Assembly (NCBI GenBank): GCA_021292165.1 | Contig: CM037880.1 | Location: forward strand, 224,036,467 to 224,100,466 | From: Shinisaurus crocodilurus | Lineage: Eukaryota; Chordata; Lepidosauria; Squamata; Shinisauridae | Direction: 5' to 3' | Length of the DNA: 64,000 nucleotides | Part shown: positions 51,164 through 61,054 of the stretch, one piece after another | How positions within the stretch are numbered: the first letter of the stretch is position 1 | How the letters are laid out: every line of letters begins with the position of its first letter | The notes under the pieces: model-generated | Told to the model about the DNA's origin: nothing | The model's input: the letters and a program-made list of their open reading frames with translations, nothing else | Database searches by the model: none | Program-made: the position numbers and the translations under genes

Positions 51164-52205
51164 ACTGATTTCCTTGATTTCTAATTTTCAGCTTGTGTGT
51201 TTTAATGGTACATATCTCAATTCCTCGAATGGGTATTATACATAACTAACTGATAAGGGGACAAGTGTGGTCAATTATATATTAGGGTCACCTTCCATTG
51301 TGCAGTCCTTGGCAATGGGAGATAGACCAGAAAGTAATCACCTTCCCCAACGATTGATTCTTAAATTTCGAGAAATAAAATCTGGAGCCCTGACCGACTT
51401 TAAAATGCCAGGCCACCTACAGGGTGAGAAACAACTTAAATGGTCCCTCCAAATTGACGCCAACTTAAGGCAGATGTTAGCCTCTGACAAGTTCTGTGAG
51501 CTGAGACAACATGCACTCGATAGTTCCTGGGATATTCGTGAGATATACCAGGATATAATCGGTACACTTAGACCCCATCTGACTACTGCCACCTCAGATA
51601 AAACCATGATGGCTTCACGGTCTTGGTTTGACAGGGAATGCAAGCTTAAGAAGAAGGAATTGAGTAAACTTGCAAGGTGGGCGAAGGGGACTGGCACTGA
51701 AGAGTCCACCCCTGCCCCGCGACACCAGCGCAGAGAGTATAAAACTATGCTCGGGGCGGGGGGGGGCATTCATTGTAAATAGCTGGAAATCTTTGGGTCT
51801 TGCCTTTATTGAGAGAAATGTACCCAAATTTTTGGAATTAATTCGGGAGTGTTTCTCACATAAAATGTATGCGACTGGTCCCCCAATTACTCCTGAAGTC
51901 TGGGTTTCACACTTCAGTGGTATTTTCGGGAGTAAAATAGTCACACATCCAGTCTCAATTAAAAATTCCACCAAGCTCCCCAATTGGTCACCTGTTTCCC
52001 CTGAGGATATAGAGATTTTGATTTCAGTTGCTGCGACCTGGTAAGGCTCCAGGGGAAGATATGATTCCCCCAGAGGTTTTTACCATGGATGTCAGCTGGT
52101 GGGCGCCGATTATTGCAAATTTATTTACCTATATTAACTCAACCGGCAATTTCCCTTTTGGTTGGCGATCTAGCACTGTTGTGCCAATTTTTAAGAAGGG
52201 TGACC

Positions 52206-52852
52206 TGCGACGACACGTCCCTTTACTCTTTAGGACCAGGCGCATATACCCTTCTCAGGCCAAGCATCACCACTTGAAAACCTGAGGGGAGGGTCAAATG
52301 AAACCTTTCCCCTACCAATGAGGGGAAAGATTAATACTGGTTATTAAGGATCTAGCTTAAATTTATGATACTGTGGGTACAAAGGTGTGTGTGTAGATTT
52401 GAAAGTAATGCAGGTTAATAACGCCAAGCTGACACGTAGGATTTTGGTACCGAACAAAATAAAAATAAGTTTATTTTAATTCTCAAAATCTTAGTTCCAG
52501 AAAATAACTTAAACCTGACTACACCAAACACTTTATAATTAACCTAAGTCCCTATAAAGCTAAATACTTTCACTCCTCAGACAAGCACTGATTTCTCTCA
52601 AAACTCCTGACAGACAAGACACGAATAATCCAACTAACCTAACTCCCCAAACTCTCTAACACTCCCAACACACTCTAACCATTCAAAACTTCTTAACTCG
52701 ATTCTGACATCACTCGCACACTCCTTATATACTCCTCCCCCCACCCTTTCCAAAACGTCACAAACCACACCCACTCGGTTCAACATTCTAGACACACTAA
52801 ACATACTAATGCAGACATACACCAGGGAACTGAATTGTGGGGTTACGCCACA
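52206..52852 (-). mobile_element. Solo LTR inside the LINE, minus strand
   Basis: 647 bp, minus-strand ends TGTGGCG...GTCGCA, perfect 5-bp duplication TGACC (52201-52205, 52853-52857). TATATAAGG lies near 52725 and AATAAA at 52475-52470 on the minus strand. Removing it with one TGACC restores the LINE frame across 'KKGD/PTD'. Confidence 0.93.
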
Positions 52853-53307
52853 TGACCCAACAGATCCTTGTAATTATAGACCCATTAGCCTTCTAGGCGT
52901 GGCCTCCCAGCACTATTCACGGTATCTTTTAAACAAGCTGCTTGAATGGGACCGTAGCCAATCTATTATATATGATGAACAGGCTGGCTTCAGGAAGGGG
53001 AGAAGCACAAGAATTGACCAAGTGTCCACTTTACATCATTTGATCTGCAAAACTATTAAGGGCCCAAATAAGTTTCTTTTTACTGCTTTTGTGGATTTTT
53101 CATCAGCCTTTGACCTAATCAATAGGTCAAGTATAAAATGGCCAAGTCAAATATTGTGGTATAAAATGGCCAAGACAAATATTGATACCAGATTACTCTG
53201 GCTCATTCAGTTACTCCACCAAGATAACTCACTGCAAGTGAGACCTGGTTTGCTTGGCACCCTGTCACAAGCTATCCATATCAATCGAGGGGTGAAACAA
53301 GGGTGTA

Positions 53308-53308
53308 T

Positions 53309-53375
<67 letters not shown>

Positions 53376-54054
53376 TTATTTATTTCTTACTCGCCTCTCC
53401 AACTAGATTGAGGCGGGGAACAGCAAAAAATATAAAATACATAGACTAAACAAAACACAATACATACTATTAAAACATCTTAAAACAACTTAAAAACATC
53501 ATAAAAACATCATTAAAACATCATTAAAAAATCTTAAAATATCTTTAAAACATCTTAAAGGCATCCTAAAATTCTGCCAGATAGGCCTGCCGGAAGAGAT
53601 CAGTCTTTATGGCTTTTTTAAATTCCAAGGGACTGGTGAGCTGACGACTCTCCTCCGGCAGGCCATTCCATCATCTGTGAGCAGCAGAAGAAAAGGTCCT
53701 CTGGATAGTACCTGTCAGCCTAGTTTTGGCTGACTGAAGTAAATTCTTCCCAGAGGACCTGAGTGTGCGGGGTGGATTGTACGGGAGAAGGCGATCCCGT
53801 AGGTAGCCTGGACCCAAACCATGTAGGGCTTTAAAGGTAATAACCAACACTTTATACTTCGCCCGGAAACTGATTGGCAGCCAGTGGAGTGCTTTTAAAA
53901 CTGGTGTGATGTGACTGAGCACCCCTAGGTGTACCAGTAACCAGTCTGGCTGCCATATTTTGCACTAGTTGAAGTTTCCAGTCTAGGTACAAAGGTAGCC
54001 CTATGTACAGCGCATTGCAGAAGTCGAGCCTCGAAGTTACCAGCGCGTGCACTA
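53308..54054 (-). mobile_element. L2-like LINE 3' fragment, with (TAA)n tail
   Basis: Minus-strand text 'VTSRLDFCNALYIGLP' and 'HWLPISFRAKYKVLVITFKA' (54133-53671), 3' UTR to a (TAA)n microsatellite at 53308-53372. Confidence 0.8.
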
Positions 54055-54094
<40 letters not shown>

Positions 54095-54700
54095 TACATT
54101 TATTAATCGCCCATCTGGCCGGCAACCGGCCACCCTGGGCGATGTACATAGGCTAAAAACAAGATAAAATACAATTAAAACATTATAATTTTTTTAAAAA
54201 AATCTTAACCCACCCCATATTCCCGCCTGAACAGCCAAGTTTTTAATGAACGGCGGAAGTTCAGCCAGAGAGGGGGCATGGCGGAGGTCACTCGGGAGAG
54301 AGTTCCATAGTACGGGGGCCGCCACAGAAAAGGCCCTCTTCCTCATCCCCACCAGTCTAGCTGCTCTGGCTGAAGGGACAAGGAGAAGGCCGTCTGTGGC
54401 AGATCTTGTTGAGCGGCCCACTTGGTGTTGCTGGAGACGCTCCTTGAGATAGACTGGACCGGAGCCATATAGGGTTTTAAAGGTCAAAACCAACACCTTG
54501 AATTCGGCTCGGCAAGCAACTGGTAGCCAGTGCAGCTCCTTGAGCACTGGCGTGATGTGGTCCCGCCGGCGGCTGCCTTTAACCAGGCGAGCCGCCGCGT
54601 TCTGTACCAGCTGTAGCTTCCGAACCGTCGTCAAGGGTAACCCCACATAGAGCGCATTACAGTAGTCTAGGCGAGAGGAGACCAAGGCATGAACCACTAT
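54055..54700 (-). mobile_element. Second L2-like 3' fragment, with (TTA)n tail
   Basis: Minus-strand frame 54697-54194 gives '[16 protein letters not shown]', '[20 protein letters not shown]' and '[16 protein letters not shown]'. The (ATT)n tract at 54055-54093 is its tail. It stands in tandem with the previous fragment but is not identical. Confidence 0.82.
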
Positions 54701-54708
54701 ATTAAATC

Positions 54709-54820
54709 ATTAATATAGAAATTAAACAAAAAGGGTGCCAAAGACAGTAGTTCATGCCTTGGCATGCCAAGGCATGAACTACTGTCTTTGGCACCCTTTT
54801 TGTTTAATTTCTATATTAAT
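54709..54820. repeat. Perfect 112-bp palindrome
   Basis: Two exact 56-base arms meet at 54764/54765 (centre TTGGCATGCCAA). The right arm is LINE coding sequence (GGCACCCTTTTTGTTTAATT); the apex (CCAAGGCATGAACTACTG) resembles the 5' end of the adjoining L2 fragment. Confidence 0.85.
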
Positions 54821-55029
54821 ATTTGGTTTAATTTCTATATTAATGATTTAATCCCTGGAATGTCTTCCTCTTCCTTTTTCCACCCCTATGTTGGTAACTG
54901 GAAAATATCAATATTACTTTATGCTGATGATTTGGTTTTGCTGTCTTTGAATAAAATTGGCTTAAAAAGGATGCTAGTCAAATTTGGGCAGCTTTGTAAA
55001 AAGGAAAGGCTCTCCGTCAACTACGAAAA

Positions 55030-56068
55030 AAGGAGAGAACAAAGTTGCTCAGGATGCAAAATCTTTATTGAATGGAGGAGCCCGACACGTTTCGGCCTGT
55101 GTTTTTTTCTAAGGCCTTCCTCAAGGGGCTGTCAAAGTTCAAAACACATACAGTAAGTTAACATGGTGAGGACAACACATAATAAAATTACTTTCTCGTT
55201 GTATAATGAATTTCCTTATATTTTAAATAGAAATCCTTCAAAAACATTTTCTTAAAAATAATGAGAATCAAGTACCGTATTTCTTTTTAAACAAAGACAT
55301 ACGTTTTTGTCATATAAAATATACCTTACTTGTAAAAAAAAAGTCTGCAGAATTATTTCACAACTGAAGTGTTTCATAGAGTTGGAAGGAGCCTACAAGG
55401 CCATCTAGTCCAACCCCCTGCTCAGTGCAGGAAACTAGAGGAGGGGTCTCCCATCCAAGTAATAACCAGGCCTGACCCTGCTTAGCTTTCCACCAGACAA
55501 GCTGAGCCAGCGTGAGCCACAGGCCTGTCTTTCACTGTTTTAGTGGCGACTGAAAAGATAGGTCTTTTAGAACGTTATTATATTTTGGTACAGTTTTTTT
55601 CTTTCTTAGGTGTTATCTTGTTGGCAAAATGTCAAGGGCATCCAGTCAGGACACAGCTTTTTTGTAGAACTACAGTAATTTGTAGAGTCACATTAATGGG
55701 AACAGCTCCAAATCCTCATTGAGACCCTTTGGTTTTAAAGTATCTAATTTAATGATCTATTGTTATTTCCCTTCTTAATAGATGTTTTTCATTTTTAGCG
55801 TTAATTTTATCCAGAGCCCAAAATGTAAGATCTGTATGGGAATGTTGCTGTTCTATAAAATGTTGAATTAGTGGTGCACCTTGTTTGTTGTTTTTTATAT
55901 TACTAATGTAATATATTACTAAGGTGCTCTCCTATACGTTTTTTTAAAAGTCTGATGGTTTTTCCTACATAAATTTTTAGGCATTTACACTGGATTGCAT
56001 AAATATCAAAGGAACTGTTGCAGGTGGTGAAGTACTATAGAAAAAAACTTTTGTTGATCCTAGGGATT
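55030..56068 (-). mobile_element. Penelope-like element 3' part, minus strand
   Basis: Minus-strand translation near 56035-55925 gives 'IYAIQCKCLKIYVGKTIRLL' and 'RIGEHLSNI', the GIY-YIG endonuclease start typical of Penelope-like elements. The 3' region has GAGGAAGGCCTTAG ... GCCGAAACGTGTCGG and AATAAA near 55050. A 5S-derived SINE interrupts it (55376-55525). Degenerate. Confidence 0.72.
55376..55525 (-). mobile_element. 5S rRNA-derived SINE with CR1-like tail, second copy
   Basis: On the minus strand: GGAAAGCTAAGCAGGGTCAG, GGATGGGAGACCCCTCCTCT and then the CR1-type end. Same structure as 20452-20614. Confidence 0.8.
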
Positions 56069-56084
56069 TGGCCTGTGAGAGTCA

Positions 56085-56235
56085 AACAGAACATTGGACA
56101 GGCCTATAGGACACCACCCCTGTGGACATTGCTGCTATTGTAAATATACCAACAAAACCACAGCATTTGTAAATCCCTCAGATCAACAAAAGTTTTTTCT
56201 AAAATACTTCACCACCTGCAACAGTTCCTAGGAAT
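56085..56235 (+). mobile_element. Penelope-like fragment in inverted orientation
   Basis: Plus-strand text 'GHHPCGHCCYCKYTNKTTAF' and 'KYFTTCNSS' is the cysteine-rich segment just before the GIY-YIG domain. About 60 bp (56170-56231) is the inverted copy of 56011-56072, so this piece and the minus-strand element overlap in content head to head. Confidence 0.65.
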
Positions 56236-56629
56236 CTACGTTCTTCTTTTATTAAAAACAATAATGTATCATGAATGTTAATATTTTAGATTTCAGGGTT
56301 TAAACTTTTAGAGGAAGGTAAAACAGTTTGTTTTATGTAGATTTGTTGAGTTTTATAATACTTTTAAATGGCACTGTTTTATGAATTTAACATTTTAATG
56401 ATTTGTAAAGGGCTATGGCTGTATACAGTAAAGTTTATATGAGTAATTTACGACAATTGTTTCCCCCCCCCGCCCGCCCCATTGCCATTTTGAGGGGAAA
56501 TCATCTGTGCCTCTGTGATTGGCCCTGCCGGGCTGCTGGAGAAGGAGACTGACAGAACACAGAGAGATGGACCGGCACAGTAGCAGCCATGGTGCCACTT
56601 CGTTGCAAGAGAGTATTTTTGTTTGTTTG
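56236..56629. other. Unassigned interval
   Basis: AT-rich to 56450, then a C-rich run and mixed sequence up to the LTR start at 56630. No supported gene. Confidence 0.4.
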
Positions 56630-57378
56630 TGTGGAGGAAGGGGGGGCTGGCTGACCCGCCACACCCCCACCCTTTCCTACCCAAAAGGACCCAAGACCCC
56701 CAGAGATCTCAAGGTACCAGATTGCCAAGCCTCAGCTGTCTGCAATCCTACTTGGATCTCTGTTCAGGGACTTGCCTTTCTGACTGTAACCTGGATTTAG
56801 TTACTGAACCAAGCAGAGCGACTACAAAACCCATGTGGGGTAAAACCAAGAAAGTTTTTATTCTGGTAGCACTTTACAACAAAAGGTGGGAAATGAGAGA
56901 AGCACACAAAATTTAGAGAGACACTTTAGTACACAGTAAAGCTGCAAAATAACAAAACCTACTTCTTTATATCTCTCAGGCACACAACTCGGTTACCTGA
57001 GGGTCAGTTCTCTTCCAGGGTTAGATCCAGCACAGCCTTGCTGCCCGGGGGGGGGGGATTACCACACCTACCTGAAGGTCCGAGATGGGTAGCCTCCCAC
57101 AAGGCTTGCCTTAACCAGAAGCCCTCATTCAGCTAATTTCACCAGGAGCTACCTGGGGTCTAATCCTGAGGCCTCCCGAAGGCTTGGGCCTCTCCTTGGC
57201 TTACCGCCATTGCTCCAACAGCCGGCAGCCACGCGATGACCAAAGACAAAGAACAAAAACCACACGGTTGGGAAATATAGCTCTTTCCCCCTCCCCTCCT
57301 CCTTCCTGTAGCTTTGCTGCTTCTCAGTCAATCAGGGTGAACTTCACCTGGCCAGGCAGGGAGGGGAACTCATGACTT
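56630..57378 (-). mobile_element. LTR of the 5428-9754 family, split by Copia
   Basis: Starts TGTGGAGGAAGGGGGGGCTG and follows 5428-6180 with moderate divergence. It is cut after CATGACTT (57378) by the Copia element. The remainder resumes at 63918 and leaves the window. Its other end cannot be seen. Confidence 0.85.
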
Positions 57379-58053
57379 TGTTGTGACATGTATCACATTC
57401 ACCAGCTGTGGCACATTGTTTACACATGGAAGGAACAGAATGGCTGGTAAACGAGTTTGTTATGTCTTTCTATGAATCTCGTGCTTTCGCAGGGGTTACT
57501 AGAGTGTATGGGAAACAGTATGAGCCTGTCACATGGTTTGTATGTTCTGGTGACGTACTGACTTGTTGTTTTTCTGTCTGAATCCATTTTAGAGAGATGC
57601 TGAACTTCTCTCTTTCACTCTTGTCTTCTGACTAGTGCTTGCTGGACTAATGCAATCATGTAACGTCTTTGTTGAGTGGAGTAAACCTCAGCTTGCTCCA
57701 CTGGATTAAATGCTTGCTATGCATTGTACTCTGCACATGGACTGTAACTAGGAAATATATACTCTGTAGCATATACTTTGCTATTCAAATAAACAGGTAG
57801 CTAAATAGACCTGTGGAGTTTACAGAGTTATTTCCTTGCTACTTGAAGTAATCTGCAAACGGAGGAAGCTGGGCTGGTGTCAGATTACAGGGAGCTGGCT
57901 GACAACCGAAACGCTGGAAAGCTGTGCAGGGAGAGGGGGAGAAGGATCTGAATTTCTATGTGTGGATTTATGGGCATCTGCACACAGGAATAGGATTTTA
58001 AATCTTCCATCTCACACATGCGAGGCACTCTGCTTTTCCTCATTCCCCCTACA
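57379..58053 (+). repeat. Copia 5' LTR
   Basis: 675 bp, TGTTGTGACATG...CCCCCTACA, about 99% identical by eye to 63245-63917. Confidence 0.93.
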
Positions 58054-58068
58054 GGGTTATGGGCCCAG
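58054..58068 (+). other. Copia primer-binding site for half-tRNA-Met(i)
   Basis: GGGTTATGGGCCCAG directly follows the LTR. It is the exact complement of CTGGGCCCATAACCC, the anticodon stem-loop of vertebrate initiator tRNA-Met. Drosophila copia is known to prime from a cleaved 5' half of that tRNA, so the same mechanism is inferred here. Confidence 0.85.
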
Positions 58069-58217
58069 AATTCGGAACCAGCGGGACCAGTTGGACCAGT
58101 GCCAGAACCGAACGGAACCAGTTCGGGACCAGGCTGAGGGTCAGCGCCGGCAGCAGCAGCGGGACCTGTTTTCCAACAGCTGTGTCAACAACTTCGACTC
58201 CGGGATTGCAGTGATTT

Positions 58218-59213
58218 ATGGCAGAGGAGGACACGGACATCAAGGCAGAAGAGAAATCTCCTGGGCCGTCGTCCGGTAAGGAAGGGGAAGAGTGGGAGGT
58301 GTTCGTTGGGATCTTGCAGGCTCTGCTCAAAGCCGAAAGCTCAGAAAGCGAGGCCGAGAGTTCTGACGGGGAAGAGGCGGAAATTCCCCCTGTTCCCGGA
58401 ATGGCGGCAGCACCAGCTCTAAACCCACAGATAGTGGAAAAGCTATCTGGCTCGAACTATGTATTATGGAGCTTCCAGATACAGCATTATTTAACTCATG
58501 CAGGGCTCTGGAATGTTGTAATGCAGTTGCCGTGGGAGACCAAGCTTATAATGAATGGAAAGAACGAGACGAAAAAGCAAAAGCAATTCTTTGCTTATCT
58601 GTTGAAAATTTGCAGGTGCCATTTATTCAGTTTTTGGAAACGGCAAAGCAGATCTGGGAAACCTACAAAATATGTACCAGATGCAAACGGCAGGTAGTAG
58701 GATCATACTTGCACGTAAGCTGTACAAGTTGAGTTTACAGCCAGGTGGACCTATGCCAGAACATCTAAGCATAATTCGGGACATGTTTAACAGGCTTAGA
58801 GCACAGGGGATGCAAATTGAGCCCCTTCATCAAGTCTCTATTCTGTTATCCAGTCTGGACTCTTCATATGATACAATTGTAACATTGATGGAGGGGCAAC
58901 CAGATCAGAACCTGACGATGGAGTATGTGTCAGGCAAGCTTCTCTCTGAGTGGGAGAAACGGCAAGGGAAGAAAAACAATGCTGGACGTAAATCAGCAGA
59001 CAGCTCGGCTGACGCGGGGCACAGCCAAGCTGGGAATTACAATAAGCTGGGAGTTACCCAGGCTACAGCTTTGAAAGTAAAGAAATGTTTTTTCTTGTGG
59101 ATCTACTTCGCATGTTAAAAAAGACTGTAAGGGCAAGAAGAAGAAAAAACCCAAACAGGAAGCTACCAGTACACCTGAGGAGGCATTTAAAACGGGCAAA
59201 AGTTTAATTGCTA
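58218..59213 (+). pseudogene. Copia gag region, frameshifted
   Basis: Starts at ATG 58218 with an acidic N-terminus, then 'LSGSNYVLWSFQIQHYLTHA' (gag of the UBN2 type). The frame changes near 58525 and again near 58670 ('LARKLYKLSLQPGGPMPEHL', 'LLSSLDSSYDTIVTLMEG'). A CCHC zinc knuckle near 59080-59130 is broken by one extra T in a T run. A lysine-rich stretch follows. It is not translatable as one protein. Confidence 0.85.
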
Positions 59214-59215
59214 GG

Positions 59216-59899
59216 GTGGGAGTTTCTGATTGCAACCTTTGGGTTTTGGATTCTGGGGCGAGTCATCACATGGCAAATTCTAGAGACATATTTCAATCTC
59301 TGGAAGAATGTGGGATTAATCAACACGTGGAATTGGCTAATGGAAAGCGAATCCAGGTGACAGCTGCAGGAACAATTGACTTTGCTACTTTGGGTCAGCA
59401 AAGGGCACTATTTGTTCAGGAGCTGGATACAAACTTAATTAGTATTTCACAATTAGCTAGTAATGGTTATGAAATATGCTTTTCTGACAGCAACTGTGTA
59501 ATTTCACATGAAGGGGTGATCTGTGCAAAAGGTGGTTTGCAGAATTCTCTGTATGTTATAAATCCATTTGTAACACATGATGAGAGGGCAAAGTATGCGA
59601 ATTGTAAAGCCCATGACAATTGTGTGCATATTTTCCATAAACGTTTCGGGCATGCCAACTACAGAAGCATAGAGAAAATGCCAGGTCTGTGTGAGGGTAT
59701 GAAAATGAAACCTTGTTCCAAGTATGTGGAATGTGAAGTATGCAGCACAGCAAAGTCACACAGATCTAACATTCAGAAACACAGTGATAGAGTTAGCACA
59801 AGAATATTTGAGCTGATACACTCTGATGTTGCTGGACCATTTGAAGATAGCTATGGGGGAAATAGGTACTACATGACACTTGTGGATGATTTTTCTCGA
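59216..59899 (+). pseudogene. Copia protease and integrase N-part
   Basis: Protease active-site motif DSGAS lies near the start ('WVLDSGASHHMANS'). The integrase zinc-binding H-H-C-C text ('HKRFGHANYRS', 'CEVCSTAKSH') and the first catalytic aspartate ('HSDVAGPF') follow, then 'LVDDFSRF', where a SINE cuts the frame at about 59900. Confidence 0.88.
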
Positions 59900-60136
59900 T
59901 TTATTTATTTTATTTATTATATTTATACCCCGCCTTCTTTCCTGCAAGGAACTCAAGGAGGCTTACATAATCCTCCTCCTCTCCATTTTATCCTCACAAC
60001 AACCCTGTGAGGTAGGTTAGGCTGAGAGTCAGTGACTGGCCCAAAGTCACCCAGTGAGTTTCATGGCCGAGTGGGGACTAGAACCTGGATCTCCTGAGTC
60101 CCAGTCCAACACTCTAACCACTACGCCACACTGGCG
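59900..60136 (-). mobile_element. MIR-like tRNA SINE inside Copia integrase
   Basis: Minus-strand head CGCCAGTGTGGCGTAGTGGT, B-box-like GTTCTAGTCCCC, then CCTAACCTACCTCACAGGGT and a TTTA/TAAA-rich tail at 59900. Complete at both ends. Confidence 0.88.
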
Positions 60137-60278
60137 TTTTGTTTATCTTCTGCAGCATAAGTCTCAGGTTCAAGAGAGATGTGCATCATTTGTTAAATGG
60201 GCTGGGAACAGATATAAACAATATCCAATAGGAGAATTACTCTCAGATGGTGGGGGAGAGTACATGAGTACAAAGTTC
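60137..60278 (+). pseudogene. Copia integrase middle part
   Basis: 'SFVKWAGNRYKQYPIGELLS' followed by 'DGGGEYMSTKF' keeps the second catalytic aspartate. It is cut by CR1 at about 60279. The roughly dozen residues expected before the PYSPFQNG block at 61055 are missing, so target sequence was lost. Confidence 0.8.
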
Positions 60279-61054
60279 AAGGATAAATGCCAAGTGCTGC
60301 ACCTAGGGAGAGGAAACCAAATGCAGAGTTACAGAATGGGGGACACTTGGCTCAACAATACTACAAGTGAGAAGGATCTTGGAATTGTGGTAGATCACAA
60401 ACTGAATATGAGCCAGCAATGCGACGTGGCTGCAAAGAAGGCAAATGCAATTTTGGGCTGTATTAATAGAAGTATAGCTTCCAAATCGCGGGAAGTGATA
60501 ATTCCCCTTTACTCGGCACTGGTTAGGCCTCATCTTGAGTACTGCGTCCAGTTCTGGGCACCTCACTTTAAGAAGGACATAGACAAACTGGAGAGGGTTC
60601 AGAGCAGGGCAACAAGGATGATAAAGGGACTGGAAACAAGGCCCTATGAGGAGAGACTGAAAGAACTGGGCATGTTTAGCCTTCAGAAGAGGAGACTGAG
60701 GGGAGATATGATCGCACTCTTCCAGTATTTGAAGGGATGTCACACAGAGGAGGGCAAAGATCTCTTCTCGTTCATCCCAGTTTGCAGGACACGGAATAAT
60801 GGGCTCAAGTTACAGGAACCTAGATTCCACCTAAACATCAGGAAAAATTTCCTGACTGTCAGAGCAATAAGACAATGGAATCAACTACCTAGGGAGGTGG
60901 TGGGCTCTCCCAGTCTGGAGGCATTCAAGGTGCGGCTGGACAGACATCTGTCAGAGATGCTTTGACCTGGATTCCTGCATTGAGCAGGGGGTTGGACTCG
61001 ATGGCCTTGTAGGCCCCTTCCAACTCTACTTTTCTATGATTCTATGATTCTATG
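60279..61054 (+). mobile_element. CR1 3' fragment inside Copia integrase
   Basis: Reading frame to 60965: 'DKCQVLHLGRGN', '[20 protein letters not shown]' and 'LNIRKNFLTVRAIRQWNQLP', stop, then the CR1 3' end and ATTCTATG repeats (61031-61054). It is open throughout and close to the copy at 27145-27959. Confidence 0.92.

Larger units (their letters stand above)
51164..55029 (+). mobile_element. LINE, plus strand, with nested solo LTR and L2 fragments
   Basis: The end of an endonuclease domain ('GDRPESNHLPQ') precedes a linker (51330-51780) and RT blocks: 'GKAPGEDMIPPEVF' (52030), 'VVPIFKKGD' (to 52205), then after an LTR insertion 'DPCNYRPISLLGVA', 'EQAGFRKGRSTRIDQ', 'TAFVDFSSAFDLIN' and 'NRGVKQGC' (to 53310). 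After an L2-filled gap comes 'LLYADDLVLLS' (54918 on). YADD is kept, but frameshifts and inserts make it non-functional. It is the same LINE type as 1-770 and 48690-50230. Confidence 0.85.
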
